Source of the DNA: DASSUW01 sp963759375
GTDB taxonomy: Bacteria; Actinomycetota; Thermoleophilia; Solirubrobacterales; Solirubrobacteraceae
DNA length: 64,000 bases
Reading direction: 5' to 3'
NCBI GenBank assembly: GCA_963759375.1
Contig: CAVWYY010000004.1
Span: 248,001 to 312,000 of the forward strand
The notes beneath the pieces are model-generated. The model saw nothing but the letters and a program-made list of their open reading frames with translations, was not told where the DNA came from and searched no databases. The position numbers and the translations under genes are program-made. Numbering within the stretch: the first letter of the stretch is position 1; each line of letters starts with the position of its first letter. Positions 33,363-43,054 of this stretch are shown one piece after another.

Positions 33363-34666
33363 GACGGCAGCTCGTGTCCGACGAGCTCGGCCGCGGCCCG
33401 GATCGTCTCGATCAGCGTCGCGTCCTCGACGATCTTGCGGTACGGCCGCTCGTCGCCGTCCTTATAGGCGTTGAGCAATCGGATCTCCCACGGGTCGGCG
33501 CCGATCGTGCGCGCGATGCGGTCCATCTGCATCTCGGTGGCGAACGACGCCTCGGTGACGCCGAAGCCACGGAACGCGCTGGCCGGCTGGCGGTTCGTGT
33601 ACACGCAGTGCACGTCGATCGAGACGTTCGGGATCGTGTACGGCCCGCACACGTTCGCCGCGTGCTTCGTGGCCCCGTACGGCGAGTGCCGCGAGTACGC
33701 CCCCGCGTCGTGCCAGGTCGTCACCTCGCGGGAGACGATCCGGCCGTCGTCCATCACGCCGTCGAGGATCCGGATGCGGTTCGCCGAGCGGGTCGACGAC
33801 ACGCGCATCTCCTCCTCGCGCGAGTAGACGTAGCGCACGGGCCGGTTGGTCTTGAGCGCCGCGAGCGTGGCGATCGGCTCGGTGATCACATCGACCTTGC
33901 CGCCGAACCCGCCGCCCACCGTGCCGCCCACGAAGTGCAGCCGGGCCGGCTCGATCTGCAGGATGATCGCCGTGTTGTCGAGCGAGAAGTAGAGCGCCTG
34001 CGTGTTGGTGTGGACAGTGATCCGCCCGTCGGCCTCCGGCTTGGCGATGCACCCGGTGGTCTCCGTCGGCGCGTGCTCGGTGGGGCTGTTCTGGTAGGTG
34101 CCCTCGATCACGTGGTCGGCGCCGGCGCGCGCCGCCGCCACGTCGCCGTAGCGGACCCGCCGGCAGTGGTGTCCCTCGTAGACGAAGTAGTTCGTGCCCC
34201 AGTGGGTGACGATCGGGGCGTCGGGCTTGAGCGCCTCCTCGACGTCGAAGACGGCGGGGAGCTCCTCGAGGTCGAGCTTGACCTTCGAGACGGCCTCCAG
34301 CGCCGCCGCCTCGGTCTCGGCCACGACCGCGACGATCGGCTCGCCGCGGTAGCGCGCTCGCTCCTCGGCGAGCACCTGCTCCTCGTCGGGCTCGACCCCG
34401 ATCAGGCAGAGGATCGTGTAGACGTTCTTCGGCACGTCCTTGGCGGTCAGCGCGGTCACGAAGCCCGGCACCTGCTCGGCCTCGGACAGGTCGATCCCCT
34501 TGATCCGCGCGTGCACCAGCGGGTTGCGGACCATCTTCAGGTGGAGCATCCCGGGGTAGCGGACGTCGTCGACGTACTCGGTGGTCCCGGTGACGTGCCC
34601 CATCCCGTCGCGGCGCGGGACGCCGCGCCCGATCACGTGGAACGGCTGCTGCGACAACGCGCTCAT
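33359..34666 (-). CDS. Molybdenum hydroxylase, molybdopterin subunit, N-terminal polypeptide (NdhL-like)
   Basis: A 435-residue protein. The Ald_Xan_dh_C-type domain (about 15-125; GRGVPRRDGMGHVTGTTEYV) is followed by MoCoBD_1 with QNSPTEHAPTETTGCIA, FVGGTVGGGFGGKVD and TNRQPASAFRGFGVTEASFA. It stops at the natural linker between the two MoCo-binding halves, where the next gene starts by ATGA overlap. ATG 34666 is chosen because it fits the family start (VIGRGVPRRDG) and overlaps the Fe-S subunit stop. No stop codon or frame problem occurs inside, so the split looks genuine and not like a broken single gene. Confidence 0.87.
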   Translation of the reverse strand: MSALSQQPFHVIGRGVPRRDGMGHVTGTTEYVDDVRYPGMLHLKMVRNPLVHARIKGIDLSEAEQVPGFVTALTAKDVPKNVYTILCLIGVEPDEEQVLAEERARYRGEPIVAVVAETEAAALEAVSKVKLDLEELPAVFDVEEALKPDAPIVTHWGTNYFVYEGHHCRRVRYGDVAAARAGADHVIEGTYQNSPTEHAPTETTGCIAKPEADGRITVHTNTQALYFSLDNTAIILQIEPARLHFVGGTVGGGFGGKVDVITEPIATLAALKTNRPVRYVYSREEEMRVSSTRSANRIRILDGVMDDGRIVSREVTTWHDAGAYSRHSPYGATKHAANVCGPYTIPNVSIDVHCVYTNRQPASAFRGFGVTEASFATEMQMDRIARTIGADPWEIRLLNAYKDGDERPYRKIVEDATLIETIRAAAELVGHELPS

Positions 34667-35175
34667 GATTGAGGTACCTCCGCGAGGCGTCCGGCCTCGC
34701 GATCTGATGCCGACGGCTGGCCTCCGGCCGCCGATGCAGCGATCGCGTCGATGATCGACTCGTAGCCCGTGCAGCGGCAGACGTTGCCGGTGATCGCCTC
34801 GGCGATCTCCTCGCGCGACGGCGACGGGTTGCGGTCGAGCAGCGCCCGCGCCGCGATCAGCATCCCCGGCGCGCAGTAGCCGCACTGGACGGCGAAGCGC
34901 TCGTGGAAGACCTGCTGCAGCGGGTCGGCGCCCTCGAACGCCTCCAGCGTCTTCACCGACCGGCCCGCGACGTTGGCGACCGGCAGCAGGCACGAGAGCA
35001 CCGGCTCGCCGTCGACCATCACGGTGCAGCTCCCGCAGCCGCCCTGCCGGCAGCCGGCCTTGGCGGCGCGCAGCTCGAGCTGCTCGCGCAGCACGTGACC
35101 CAACGTCACGAGCGGACGGGCGATGACCTCCGTCGCTCGCCCGTTGAGCTCGAACTCGACGATCTCAGACGGCAT
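34663..35175 (-). CDS. Molybdenum hydroxylase, 2Fe-2S subunit
   Basis: A 170-residue electron-transfer subunit with two [2Fe-2S] clusters. The plant-type cluster has Cys in AGCRQGGCGSCTV and LSCLLP (about 42-62). The C-terminal cluster has QCGYCAPGM and NVCRCTGYESI (about 98-138). This matches CoxS/NdhS-type small subunits that pass electrons from molybdopterin to FAD. It overlaps the molybdopterin subunit by 4 bases and the FAD subunit by 11. Residues after about 145 form a low-complexity tail not needed by the family. Confidence 0.93.
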   Translation of the reverse strand: MPSEIVEFELNGRATEVIARPLVTLGHVLREQLELRAAKAGCRQGGCGSCTVMVDGEPVLSCLLPVANVAGRSVKTLEAFEGADPLQQVFHERFAVQCGYCAPGMLIAARALLDRNPSPSREEIAEAITGNVCRCTGYESIIDAIAASAAGGQPSASDREAGRLAEVPQS

Positions 35176-35890
35176 GGCGCTCCTCCAGCGCTCGGCGCAC
35201 GAACAGCTCGGTCATGCGCTTGCGGTACCAGCTCGACGCGATCGCGTCGGTCGGCGGGTCGACCTCTGCGGCCGCCGCGGCGCCCGCCGCGGCGGGGTCG
35301 TCGAACGCGGCCTCGGCGCCCGGCGAGCGCACCGGGTGCGCGGCCACGCCGCCGATCGCCACGCGGCCGAGCGAGACGGCCACGCTCACCACAGCGGGGG
35401 AGTTCGCCGCCCGCCGCGCCCAGCGCACGTACACGCTCGACGGGTCGTCCTCGAACGCGATCGACCGGACGAGCCCGGCCGGCGACGTCCAGTGCTCCTC
35501 GATCGGCCGGCCGTCGACCTCGGCGCCGAGCGCGAGCAGCGCCACGCCGACGTCGCCGTACGGCGCCTCCACGTACAGGTTGCCGCCGACGGTCGCCATG
35601 TTGCGCAGCGCCGGCCCGCCGACGGCGGCCGCGGCCGCCGACAGCGCTGGGACGCCGCTGAGCTCCGCGACCCGCGCCAGCGTCACGCAGGCGCCCAGGA
35701 CAGTGCGCCCACCGGAGCGCTCGACGCCGTCGAGTCCCGCGCGCGCGAGGCCGACGACCCGCTCGGCGGCGAACGTGCCGGCCAGCACCGCGGGCATCAC
35801 CGTCGTACCTCCGGCCATGACCGCGGCGCCACCCGCGAGCTGCTCGGCCGCCTCGTCGGCGGACTCGGGCAGCAGGTACTGGGTCACCAA
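35165..35890 (-). CDS. Molybdenum hydroxylase, FAD-binding subunit
   Basis: A 241-residue CoxM/NdhF-type flavoprotein. The two FAD-binding segments are AVMAGGTTVMPAVLAG (about 23-38) and AVGGPALRNMATVGGNLYVEAPYGD (about 90-114; only part is diagnostic). The C-terminal CO_deh_flav_C part begins near SIAFEDDPSSVYVRWARR. It is shorter than typical relatives of about 280 residues. AGGAGG precedes TTG 35890 and GTG 35887; both starts are usable. It is the middle gene of the operon, after the cyclase-family gene. Confidence 0.88.
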   Translation of the reverse strand: MVTQYLLPESADEAAEQLAGGAAVMAGGTTVMPAVLAGTFAAERVVGLARAGLDGVERSGGRTVLGACVTLARVAELSGVPALSAAAAAVGGPALRNMATVGGNLYVEAPYGDVGVALLALGAEVDGRPIEEHWTSPAGLVRSIAFEDDPSSVYVRWARRAANSPAVVSVAVSLGRVAIGGVAAHPVRSPGAEAAFDDPAAAGAAAAAEVDPPTDAIASSWYRKRMTELFVRRALEERHAV

Positions 35891-35900
35891 CGCAAGCCTC

Positions 35901-36569
35901 CTAGTCGACGAGGGCGAACATGCGCCCGGGGGACCCCTCCGCCCCGCGGATGGGGACGAAGCCGGCGAAGAACGGCACGCGCCTGCCGACCGGCAGCTGC
36001 GACAGCCCCGTCAGCTGCTGGATCAGGATCGCGCCGCGGTCGAGGATCGCCTTGTGCACGACGAAGTCCTCTGAAGTGAAGTCGGGCTCGCGGGCCGAGC
36101 GCTCGCTGAAGCAGTCGAAGCCCACGACCTTGGCGCCCTGCTCGACGAGCCAGCCGGCCGCCTCCGGCTCGCAGTAGGGCGAGCGCATGTAGTAGTCGGG
36201 GAACTGGCCCCAGGCCTTCTCGGTCCAGTCGGTCCGGCACAGCGCGATGTCGCCCTCCTCGATCGGGGGCGCGTGCTCCTCCAGCAGCGCGACCGTGATC
36301 GGCTCATCCTCGCCGAGGAACGTGAGGTCGATGACGATCGCCTGCCCGCACGTGCGGTCGAGCGACACGTCGGCCGCCGTCTCGCCGTCCGCGGCGCAGT
36401 GGCGCCCGAAGTCCACATGCGAGCCGGTGTGTAGGAGCATGTTCACCTCGCTCGCCTGCCAGAAGCCCGGGCCGCGGTGGTGCGAGGTGAGCTCGAGTCG
36501 CTTGTTCACCGACGGCGGGCTCAGCGTGTCCTCGCCGATCTTCAGCGTCAGGTCGACGATCCGCGTCAA
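35901..36569 (-). CDS. Cyclase-family metal hydrolase (kynurenine formamidase/isatin hydrolase-like)
   Basis: A 222-residue PF04199 protein. The metal motif is HTGSHVDFGRHC (about 47-58), corresponding to HxGTHxDxPxH, with the cyclase-type second part VIDLTFLG, ALCRTDWTEKAWGQ and VGFDCFSERS. The family hydrolyses amide or lactam bonds in formylkynurenine, isatin and related N-heterocycles. Its position directly before a molybdenum hydroxylase suggests ring hydroxylation plus ring opening in one pathway. The TTG start at 36569 follows GGAGGAAG and overlaps the regulator stop (TTGA). Confidence 0.82.
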   Translation of the reverse strand: MTRIVDLTLKIGEDTLSPPSVNKRLELTSHHRGPGFWQASEVNMLLHTGSHVDFGRHCAADGETAADVSLDRTCGQAIVIDLTFLGEDEPITVALLEEHAPPIEEGDIALCRTDWTEKAWGQFPDYYMRSPYCEPEAAGWLVEQGAKVVGFDCFSERSAREPDFTSEDFVVHKAILDRGAILIQQLTGLSQLPVGRRVPFFAGFVPIRGAEGSPGRMFALVD

Positions 36570-37264
36570 CTCTTCCTCCCCGCTCGCTCGACGTTCTCCA
36601 GGTGGTGGCGCATCGCGTCCGACGCTCCATCGCCGTCGCGAGAGCGCAGCGCGGCGACGATCGCGCGGTGGTCCTTCACGCTCTGCTCGCGCACCTTGCG
36701 CTTCGTGCCGGTCGCCTGGCGGCTGGCCAGTCCGAGCGCGTGGATCGACTCCATGAAGCGCCCGAGGATCGAGTTGCCGGCCGCCTCGCGGATGACGTCG
36801 TGCAGTTCGACGTCAGCGACGAGGAAGGCGTCCGGGTTCTCGATCACCGCGTCGGCGCGCGTGACCAGGGCGTCGAGCCGGTCGAGCGTCGGGTCGTCGA
36901 TCCGGCGCGCGGCGAGCGCGGCGATCGCCGGCTCGACGACCTTGCGCGCCTCGAACAGCTGGTCGAACCCGCCGTCGCTGAGCGACAGCACGAAGCTGAG
37001 TGGCCGGACCAGCAGATCGGGCTCCAGCGAGGACACGTAGGTGCCGGTCCCGTGGCGCATCTCGCAGACACCGAGCACGGTGAGCGCCCGCAACGCCTCG
37101 CGCAGCGACGAGCGGCTGACCCCCATCGTTGCCGCCAGTTCGCGCTCGGCCGGCAGACGGTCGCCAGGGCCGAGATGGCGCTGCTGAATGAGGTCGAGCA
37201 GGCGCGAGACGATCTGCTGTGGCACCGCCTCCCTCGTGACGGTGCCGAACGGTGGTCCGACCAC
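36566..37264 (-). CDS. FadR-type GntR-family transcriptional regulator
   Basis: About 232 residues. The N-terminal winged helix-turn-helix has LLDLIQQRHLGPGDRLPAERELAATMGVSRSSLREALRAL-type content (about 18-60), with the wing HGTGTYVS. The FCD ligand domain follows (about 80-225; EARKVVEPAIAALAA, VELHDVIREAAGNSIL, HRAIVAALRSRDGDGA). FCD regulators bind organic acids through metal-ligating His residues. It is the first gene of the hydroxylase operon, so it probably senses the pathway substrate or product. GTG 37264 is proposed because it lies 6 bases after the -10. The frame is open to TTG 37300, and GTG 37225 is also possible. Confidence 0.87.
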   Translation of the reverse strand: MVGPPFGTVTREAVPQQIVSRLLDLIQQRHLGPGDRLPAERELAATMGVSRSSLREALRALTVLGVCEMRHGTGTYVSSLEPDLLVRPLSFVLSLSDGGFDQLFEARKVVEPAIAALAARRIDDPTLDRLDALVTRADAVIENPDAFLVADVELHDVIREAAGNSILGRFMESIHALGLASRQATGTKRKVREQSVKDHRAIVAALRSRDGDGASDAMRHHLENVERAGRKS

Positions 37265-37270
37265 CCGTCC

Positions 37271-37300
37271 ACCGTACCTCTCGGCTCCGAACCGTGTCAA
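37271..37300 (-). promoter_or_regulatory. Promoter of the hydroxylase operon
   Basis: On the minus strand, TTGACA (37300-37295) and TACGGT (37276-37271) are separated by 18 bases. This is a good housekeeping-type promoter. The -10 ends 6 bases before GTG 37264, implying a leaderless transcript. Confidence 0.6.
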
Positions 37301-37311
37301 GGTTTTCCGCC

Positions 37312-39138
37312 ATGGAGCGTCGGAACGACCTGCGCAACGTCGCGATCATCGCCCACGTCGACCACGGGAAGACCACCCTGGTCGACGCGATGCTGTGGCA
37401 GTCCGGCGCGTTCCGGGCCAACCAGGACGTGGCCGACCGCGTGATGGACTCGATGGACCTCGAGCGCGAGAAGGGCATCACGATCCTCGCCAAGAACACC
37501 GCGGTCCAGTACGGCGACGTGAAGCTCAACATCGTCGACACGCCGGGCCACGCGGACTTCGGCGGCGAGGTCGAGCGCGGGCTGACGATGGTCGACGGCG
37601 TGCTGCTGCTCGTCGACGCCTCCGAGGGCCCGCTGCCGCAGACGCGCTTCGTCCTGCGCAAGGCACTCGAGGGCCACCTCCCGGTGATCCTCGTCGTCAA
37701 CAAGGTCGACCGGCCGGACGCCCGCATCGCCGAGGTGGTCGACGAGGTCTACGAGCTGTTCCTCGACCTCGACGCGCACGAGGACCAGATCGAGTTCCCG
37801 ATCGTGTACACGAACGCCCGAGCGGGCTGGGCGTCGCTCACCGAGGGCGACGAGGGCACCGACCTCAAGCCGCTGATGGACCTGCTCGTCGAGCACGTGC
37901 CCGCGCCCGAGTACGACCCGTCCTATCCGCTGCAGGCGCACGTGACCAACCTCGACGCGTCGCTGTACCTCGGCCGGCTGGCGATCTGCCGCGTGCGCAA
38001 CGGCACGATCCGCCGCGGCGCGCAGATCGCCTGGTGCCGGGCCGACGGCACGATCGCCAACGCCAGGGTCGCCGAGCTGTACATCACCGAGGCGCTCGAC
38101 CGCGTGGAGGCCGACGAGGCCGGGCCGGGCGAGATCATCGCCGTCGCCGGCCTGCCCGAGGTCACGATCGGCGAGACGCTCGCCGACCCCGAGGACCCGC
38201 GACCGCTGCCGGTCATCACCGTCGACGAGCCGTCGCTGTCGGTCACCGTCGGGCAGAACACGTCGCCGCTCGCCGGCCAGGAGGGCGACAAGCTCACCGC
38301 CCGCCAGATCAAGGACCGGCTCGAGGCCGAGATGGTCGGCAACGTGTCGATCCGCGTGCTCGAGACCGAGCGTCCTGACACCTGGGAGGTGCAGGGCCGC
38401 GGCGAGCTGCAGCTCGCGGTGCTCGTCGAGCTGATGCGTCGCGAGGGCTTCGAGCTGACCGTCGGCAAGCCGCAGGTCGTCATCCGCGAGATCGACGGCA
38501 CGGTGCACGAGCCGGTCGAGCGCATGACGATCGACATCCCGGAGGACTACGTCGGCGTCGTGACGCAGCTGCTCGCGCTGCGCAAGGGCCGGCTGGAGCA
38601 GATGGTCAACCACGGCACCGGCTGGGTGCGCATGGACTACCTCGTGCCGGCCCGGGGACTGATCGGCTTCCGCACCGAGTTCCTCACCGAGACCCGCGGC
38701 ACCGGACTGCTCCACCACGTGTTCGACCGCTGGGAGCCGTGGGCGGGCGAGCTGCGCCTGCGGCCGACCGGCTCGCTGGTGGCGGACCGCCGCGGCAAGG
38801 TCGCGAGCTTCGCGCTGTTCAACCTGCAGGAGCGCGGCGTGCTGTTCGTCGAGCCCGGCGAGGACGTCTACGAGGGCATGATCGTCGGCGAGAACGCGCG
38901 CGCCGAGGACCTCGACGTCAACGCCACCAAGGAGAAGCACCTCACCAACATGCGCTCGTCGACGTCGGACGTCCTCGTGCGGCTCGTGCCGCCGCGGCGG
39001 CTGTCGCTCGACCAGGCGCTGGAGTTCGTGCGCGAGGACGAGGCGGTCGAGGTGACCCCGCGCGCGGTGCGGCTGCGAAAGGTCGACCTCGACCAGATCG
39101 CGCGCGTGAAGGCGGCCAGGGCGCGAGCGCGTGCCTAG
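37312..39138 (+). CDS. typA: Ribosome-associated GTPase BipA/TypA
   Basis: A 608-residue translational GTPase. G1 is AHVDHGKTTL, switch II is DTPGHADFGGEVERGL, and G4 is NKVDR in the N-terminal domain (about 1-200). Beta-barrel domain II, EF-G-like domains III and V (GRGELQLAVLVELMRREGFEL; RGLIGFRTEFLTETRG) and the BipA-specific C-terminal domain (HLTNMRSSTSDVLVRLVPP) follow. It aids 50S assembly and stress or low-temperature growth. ATG 37312 (MERRNDLRN) is chosen, since the GTG further upstream adds non-conserved residues. The gene ends directly against the convergent GNAT gene. Confidence 0.95.
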   Translation: MERRNDLRNVAIIAHVDHGKTTLVDAMLWQSGAFRANQDVADRVMDSMDLEREKGITILAKNTAVQYGDVKLNIVDTPGHADFGGEVERGLTMVDGVLLLVDASEGPLPQTRFVLRKALEGHLPVILVVNKVDRPDARIAEVVDEVYELFLDLDAHEDQIEFPIVYTNARAGWASLTEGDEGTDLKPLMDLLVEHVPAPEYDPSYPLQAHVTNLDASLYLGRLAICRVRNGTIRRGAQIAWCRADGTIANARVAELYITEALDRVEADEAGPGEIIAVAGLPEVTIGETLADPEDPRPLPVITVDEPSLSVTVGQNTSPLAGQEGDKLTARQIKDRLEAEMVGNVSIRVLETERPDTWEVQGRGELQLAVLVELMRREGFELTVGKPQVVIREIDGTVHEPVERMTIDIPEDYVGVVTQLLALRKGRLEQMVNHGTGWVRMDYLVPARGLIGFRTEFLTETRGTGLLHHVFDRWEPWAGELRLRPTGSLVADRRGKVASFALFNLQERGVLFVEPGEDVYEGMIVGENARAEDLDVNATKEKHLTNMRSSTSDVLVRLVPPRRLSLDQALEFVREDEAVEVTPRAVRLRKVDLDQIARVKAARARARA

Positions 39139-39633
39139 CTATAGGCGCTTGAGGAAGATCTCGAACTCGCAGGGCGTCGTGAGCGCCGGCGCCGCGAACG
39201 GCTCTGTGCGCGCGAACCGGTAGCCGAGCCGCTCGTACCAGTCGCGGAGACGGACCTTGCCGGGGTGGGCGCGCTCCCGCGGTGTGAGGACCTGGAGCTG
39301 CATGGTGGTCGCGCCGCGGGCGCGCATCCGGTCCTCGGCGGCGGCGACCAGCGCGCCTCCGATGCCGTGGCCCCAGGCGTCAGGGTCGGTGGAGACGAGG
39401 CCGACCTCGCCGGTGGCCGGGTCGAGAGGGTGGACGCGGGCGCAGCCGGCGATGCGGCCGTCGAGCCTGACGCCGAGCATCTCGCCCGCGCGGATGTGGC
39501 CGGCCACGGTTGCCTCGTCGATGCGCTCCGTGCCGTCCAGCCACAGGCCGCTCTCGCCGATCGCGTAGGCGGCGTTGATGATGCGGGCGAGCTCGTAGGC
39601 CCGCCGCTCGTCCTCGACCGGCTCGACGGTCAT
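39139..39633 (-). CDS. GNAT-family N-acetyltransferase
   Basis: A 164-residue GNAT. The acetyl-CoA pyrophosphate-binding motif A is VSTDPDAWGHGIGGALVAAAEDRMRA-like (about 80-104; key GHGIGG). Motif B is RLRDWYERLGYRF. The N-terminal AYAIGESGLW and CARVHPLDPATGEVG strands fit the fold. The substrate is unknown. It starts by GTGA/ATGA-type overlap with the upstream dehydrogenase stop (4 bases), so the two genes form a minus-strand pair. Confidence 0.85.
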   Translation of the reverse strand: MTVEPVEDERRAYELARIINAAYAIGESGLWLDGTERIDEATVAGHIRAGEMLGVRLDGRIAGCARVHPLDPATGEVGLVSTDPDAWGHGIGGALVAAAEDRMRARGATTMQLQVLTPRERAHPGKVRLRDWYERLGYRFARTEPFAAPALTTPCEFEIFLKRL

Positions 39634-40601
39634 GCGCCGGCCGCCGCCACCACGCGGTCGATCAGCTCCGGCTCACGGCCCGCGGCGCGGAGCTCGTCGG
39701 CCGGCGGGCCGAAGCGCTGCGGGATCTTGTGCTCCGCGCCGGCGGCGATCTGCGCCAGCCGGTGCCCGAGCCGGGGGTTGGCGAACCGCTCGAGGGTCCG
39801 GGAGACGAAGTCGTCGAGATCGATGCCCGGGACGTCGGGCACGGTCGGGACGAGCTCTTCGCGCAGCAGGCGGGTGACGAACTCGCGCAGCTCCGGGTCG
39901 GCCATCGCGTCGGCGACGGTCTCGTGGCCGCGCGGAACCCCGAGCGCGGCCAGTGCCGAATGCGCGGCGTTGACGATCCGCAGCTTCATGGCCTCGTACG
40001 GGGTCGTGTCCGGGACGATGAGCGCCCCCGCCCGCTCCCACGCGGGCCGCGCCCCGTCGAAGTCCTCGATCACCCACAGTGAGAACGGCTCGGTGACGAC
40101 GACGAGCGGGTCGTCGGTGTGCGGCGTGATCCGGTCGGCGATCGTCGAGCGGAACGTGACGCCGCCGTGGTCGCCCACGATCGCGCGAGTGGCCTCGCCG
40201 TTGCGCGGGACGTTGTCGCATGACAGCACGGTCAGCGGCGCGCCGCCGCGAGCGGCGACACCCCGGGCCAGCAGATCGAGCAGCGGGTTGCCGGCCTCGT
40301 AGCCGCCCTCGGTGATCGTGAGCGTGACGATCTGCGTGTCCGGGTCGGCGATCCGGTCGACGACGGCCTGTGGCTCGTCGGCGGCCACGAGTGCCTCGGC
40401 CAGACGAAGACTGCGCGTGGTGTCCGACGACGGCCCGCGGGCCACCAGCGTGTAGCGCCCGCCGGAGCCGCGCAGCGCGTCGACCACGGCGCGGGAGCGC
40501 CGCGTGACCCCGCAGATCTCCCAGCCGCCCGCGTCCGCCGTGTAGACGGCCTGATGCGCACGGTGGAACGCCCCCAGCCCGAGGTGCACGATGCGAGGCA
40601 C
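39630..40601 (-). CDS. Mannitol/fructuronate dehydrogenase family protein, shortened
   Basis: A 323-residue member of the long-chain polyol dehydrogenase family. NAD-binding GLGAFHRAHQAVYT is at the N-terminus, then SCDNVPRNGEATR and the catalytic KLRIVNAAHSALA (Lys, Asn, His) at about 205-218. Family members oxidise mannitol, arabinitol or tagaturonate/fructuronate and are usually 400-490 residues. Here the C-terminal helical domain ends early after KIPQRFGPPADELRA. No frameshift or stop artefact is visible, so it may be a compact variant. The start is ATG 40601. Confidence 0.83.
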   Translation of the reverse strand: MPRIVHLGLGAFHRAHQAVYTADAGGWEICGVTRRSRAVVDALRGSGGRYTLVARGPSSDTTRSLRLAEALVAADEPQAVVDRIADPDTQIVTLTITEGGYEAGNPLLDLLARGVAARGGAPLTVLSCDNVPRNGEATRAIVGDHGGVTFRSTIADRITPHTDDPLVVVTEPFSLWVIEDFDGARPAWERAGALIVPDTTPYEAMKLRIVNAAHSALAALGVPRGHETVADAMADPELREFVTRLLREELVPTVPDVPGIDLDDFVSRTLERFANPRLGHRLAQIAAGAEHKIPQRFGPPADELRAAGREPELIDRVVAAAGA

Positions 40602-40616
40602 GCCCGGAGGTTAACT

Positions 40617-40635
40617 CCTACCTCGTTGGTAGGCT
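40617..40635 (+). promoter_or_regulatory. Rrf2-type operator overlapping a -10 element
   Basis: The inverted repeat CCTACCtcgttGGTAGG (40617-40633) overlaps the -10-like TAGGCT (40630-40635), which ends 7 bases before the GTG of the Rrf2 gene. A repressor bound here would block the promoter, consistent with autoregulation of the suf operon. Confidence 0.55.
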
Positions 40636-40642
40636 TTAGGGC

Positions 40643-41093
40643 GTGATCTTCACCACCAAGGCGGAGTACGGGGTGCGCCTGCTGATCCAGCTCGGCGTGC
40701 AGGGCGGCGCCCAGCCGGTGTCGCTCAAGGCGGTGGCCGACGCGGAGAACCTCCCGCTCGCCTACCTCGAGCGCATCGCCGCGCTCCTCAAGAAGGCCGA
40801 GCTCGTCGAGGCCACCCGAGGAGCCCACGGCGGTTACGTCCTCGCCCGCCCCGCGGAGGAGATCACGATGGACGCGGTCGTCCTCGCGCTCGAGGGCGCG
40901 ATCGCGCCCATGGACTGCTTCGTCGACGACCGCGAGTCCCGCGTCCAGTGCTCCCATATCGCCGACGGCGAGCATTGCGCCACCAAGCTGCTGTGGACGC
41001 GCGTGCAGATGGGCGTCATCAAGTCCCTGCAGCGCACCACGCTCGCCGAGCTCGTCGAGTTCGCCTCACCCACTGAGAACACTCTGGAGATAC

Positions 41094-41101
<8 letters not shown>
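40643..41101 (+). CDS. Rrf2-family Fe-S regulator (SufR/IscR-like)
   Basis: A 152-residue winged-helix regulator. The N-terminal Rrf2 core is MIFTTKAEYGVRLLIQLG with recognition region LPLAYLERIAALLKKAELVEATRGAHGGY-type residues (about 33-62). Three cysteines at PMDCF, VQCSH and EHCAT (about 92-112) match the cluster ligands of IscR/SufR/NsrR-type sensors. It is the first gene of a suf operon and overlaps sufC by 8 bases. It would repress the operon when its cluster is intact. The GTG start at 40643 and no ribosome site suggest a leaderless message. Confidence 0.9.
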
Positions 41102-41857
<756 letters not shown>

Positions 41858-41861
<4 letters not shown>

Positions 41862-43054
41862 GCCTCGCCGTCCCTCCCGCGACGGAGTTCCCCAGCCTCG
41901 CGCGGGAGGGTCTCGTCTACCTCGACTCGGCCGCCACGTCGCAGACCCCGCGGCCCGTCATCGAGGCGATGGACCGGTACTACACCGAGTACCGCGCGAG
42001 CATCCACCGCGGCGTCTACCCGCTCGCCGCCGAGGCGACCGAGGCCTACGAGGTCGCCCGCGAGAAGGTCGCCGCCTTCATGGGCTCGACCGTGGGGGAG
42101 ACCGTCTTCACGCGCAACGCCACCGAGGCCCTCAACCTCGTCGCCCGCTCGTGGGGCGGCGCCAACGTCGGGCCGGACGACACCGTGGTGCTCACGCAGA
42201 TGGAGCACCACTCGAACATCGTGCCGTGGCAGATGCTCGGCTCGAGGACGACGTGGATCCCGATCACCGACGACGGGCTGCTCGACCTCGACGCGCTCGA
42301 CGCGGCGCTGGCCAAGGGCCCGAAGGTCGTCGCCGTCGCGCACGTCTCCAACGTGCTGGGCACGATCAACCCGATCACCGAGATCGCCCGCCGGGCGCAC
42401 GCGGCCGGCGCGATCGTGGTCGTCGACGGTGCGCAGGCGGCGCCGCACATCCCGATCGACGTGCGCGAGCTCGACGTGGACTTCTACGCCTGGACCGGCC
42501 ACAAGGCCTACGGGCCGACCGGCATCGGCGTCCTGCACGGCCGCCGCGAGCTGCTCGAGCAGATGCCGCCGTTCCTGGGCGGCGGGCACATGATCGCCCG
42601 CGTCACCGAGGAGGGCTTCACGCCCGCCGAGCCGCCGGCCAAGTTCGAGGCCGGCACGATGATGATCGCCGAGGCGATCGGGCTCGGCGCCGCGACCGAC
42701 TTCCTCTCCGGCATCGGGATGGACGCTGTCTGGGCGCACTCGCGCGAGCTGGTGCCGTACGCCGTCGAGCGGCTGCTCGAGGTGCCGGGCCTCACGCTCC
42801 ACGGCCCGACCGACATCGAGCACCGCGGCAGTCTCACCGCGTTCTCGCTCGAGGGCGTCCACCCGCACGACGTGGCCGAGATCCTCGGCCGTGAGGGTGT
42901 CTGCACGCGCGCCGGCCACAGCTGCGCGCAGCCGCTGATGCGCCGCCTCGGCGTGTCGGCGACGACCCGCGCGTCGTACGGTGTGCACAACACCCGCGAG
43001 GACGTCGACCGCCTGATCGACGGCCTCGGCACGGTCCGGGAGATCTTCGCCTGA
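41858..43054 (+). CDS. sufS: Cysteine desulfurase SufS
   Basis: A 398-residue PLP enzyme (group II cysteine desulfurase) that takes sulfur from cysteine for Fe-S assembly. The PLP lysine is in WTGHKAYGPTGIG (about 212), the PLP-contact segment is VDGAQAAPHIPID, and the catalytic Cys is in RAGHSCAQPLMRRLG (about 355). N-terminal YLDSAATSQTPRPV is typical of SufS. It starts by ATGA overlap with SufC and shares one base with the SufU start, so the sulfur donor and acceptor are coupled. Confidence 0.95.

Noticed and set aside
33355..33366. A frameshift splitting one xanthine-dehydrogenase-type large subunit
   Set aside because: The break falls at the natural linker between the two cofactor-binding halves, with a clean ATGA stop/start. 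The same two-chain layout is known from nicotinate dehydrogenase.
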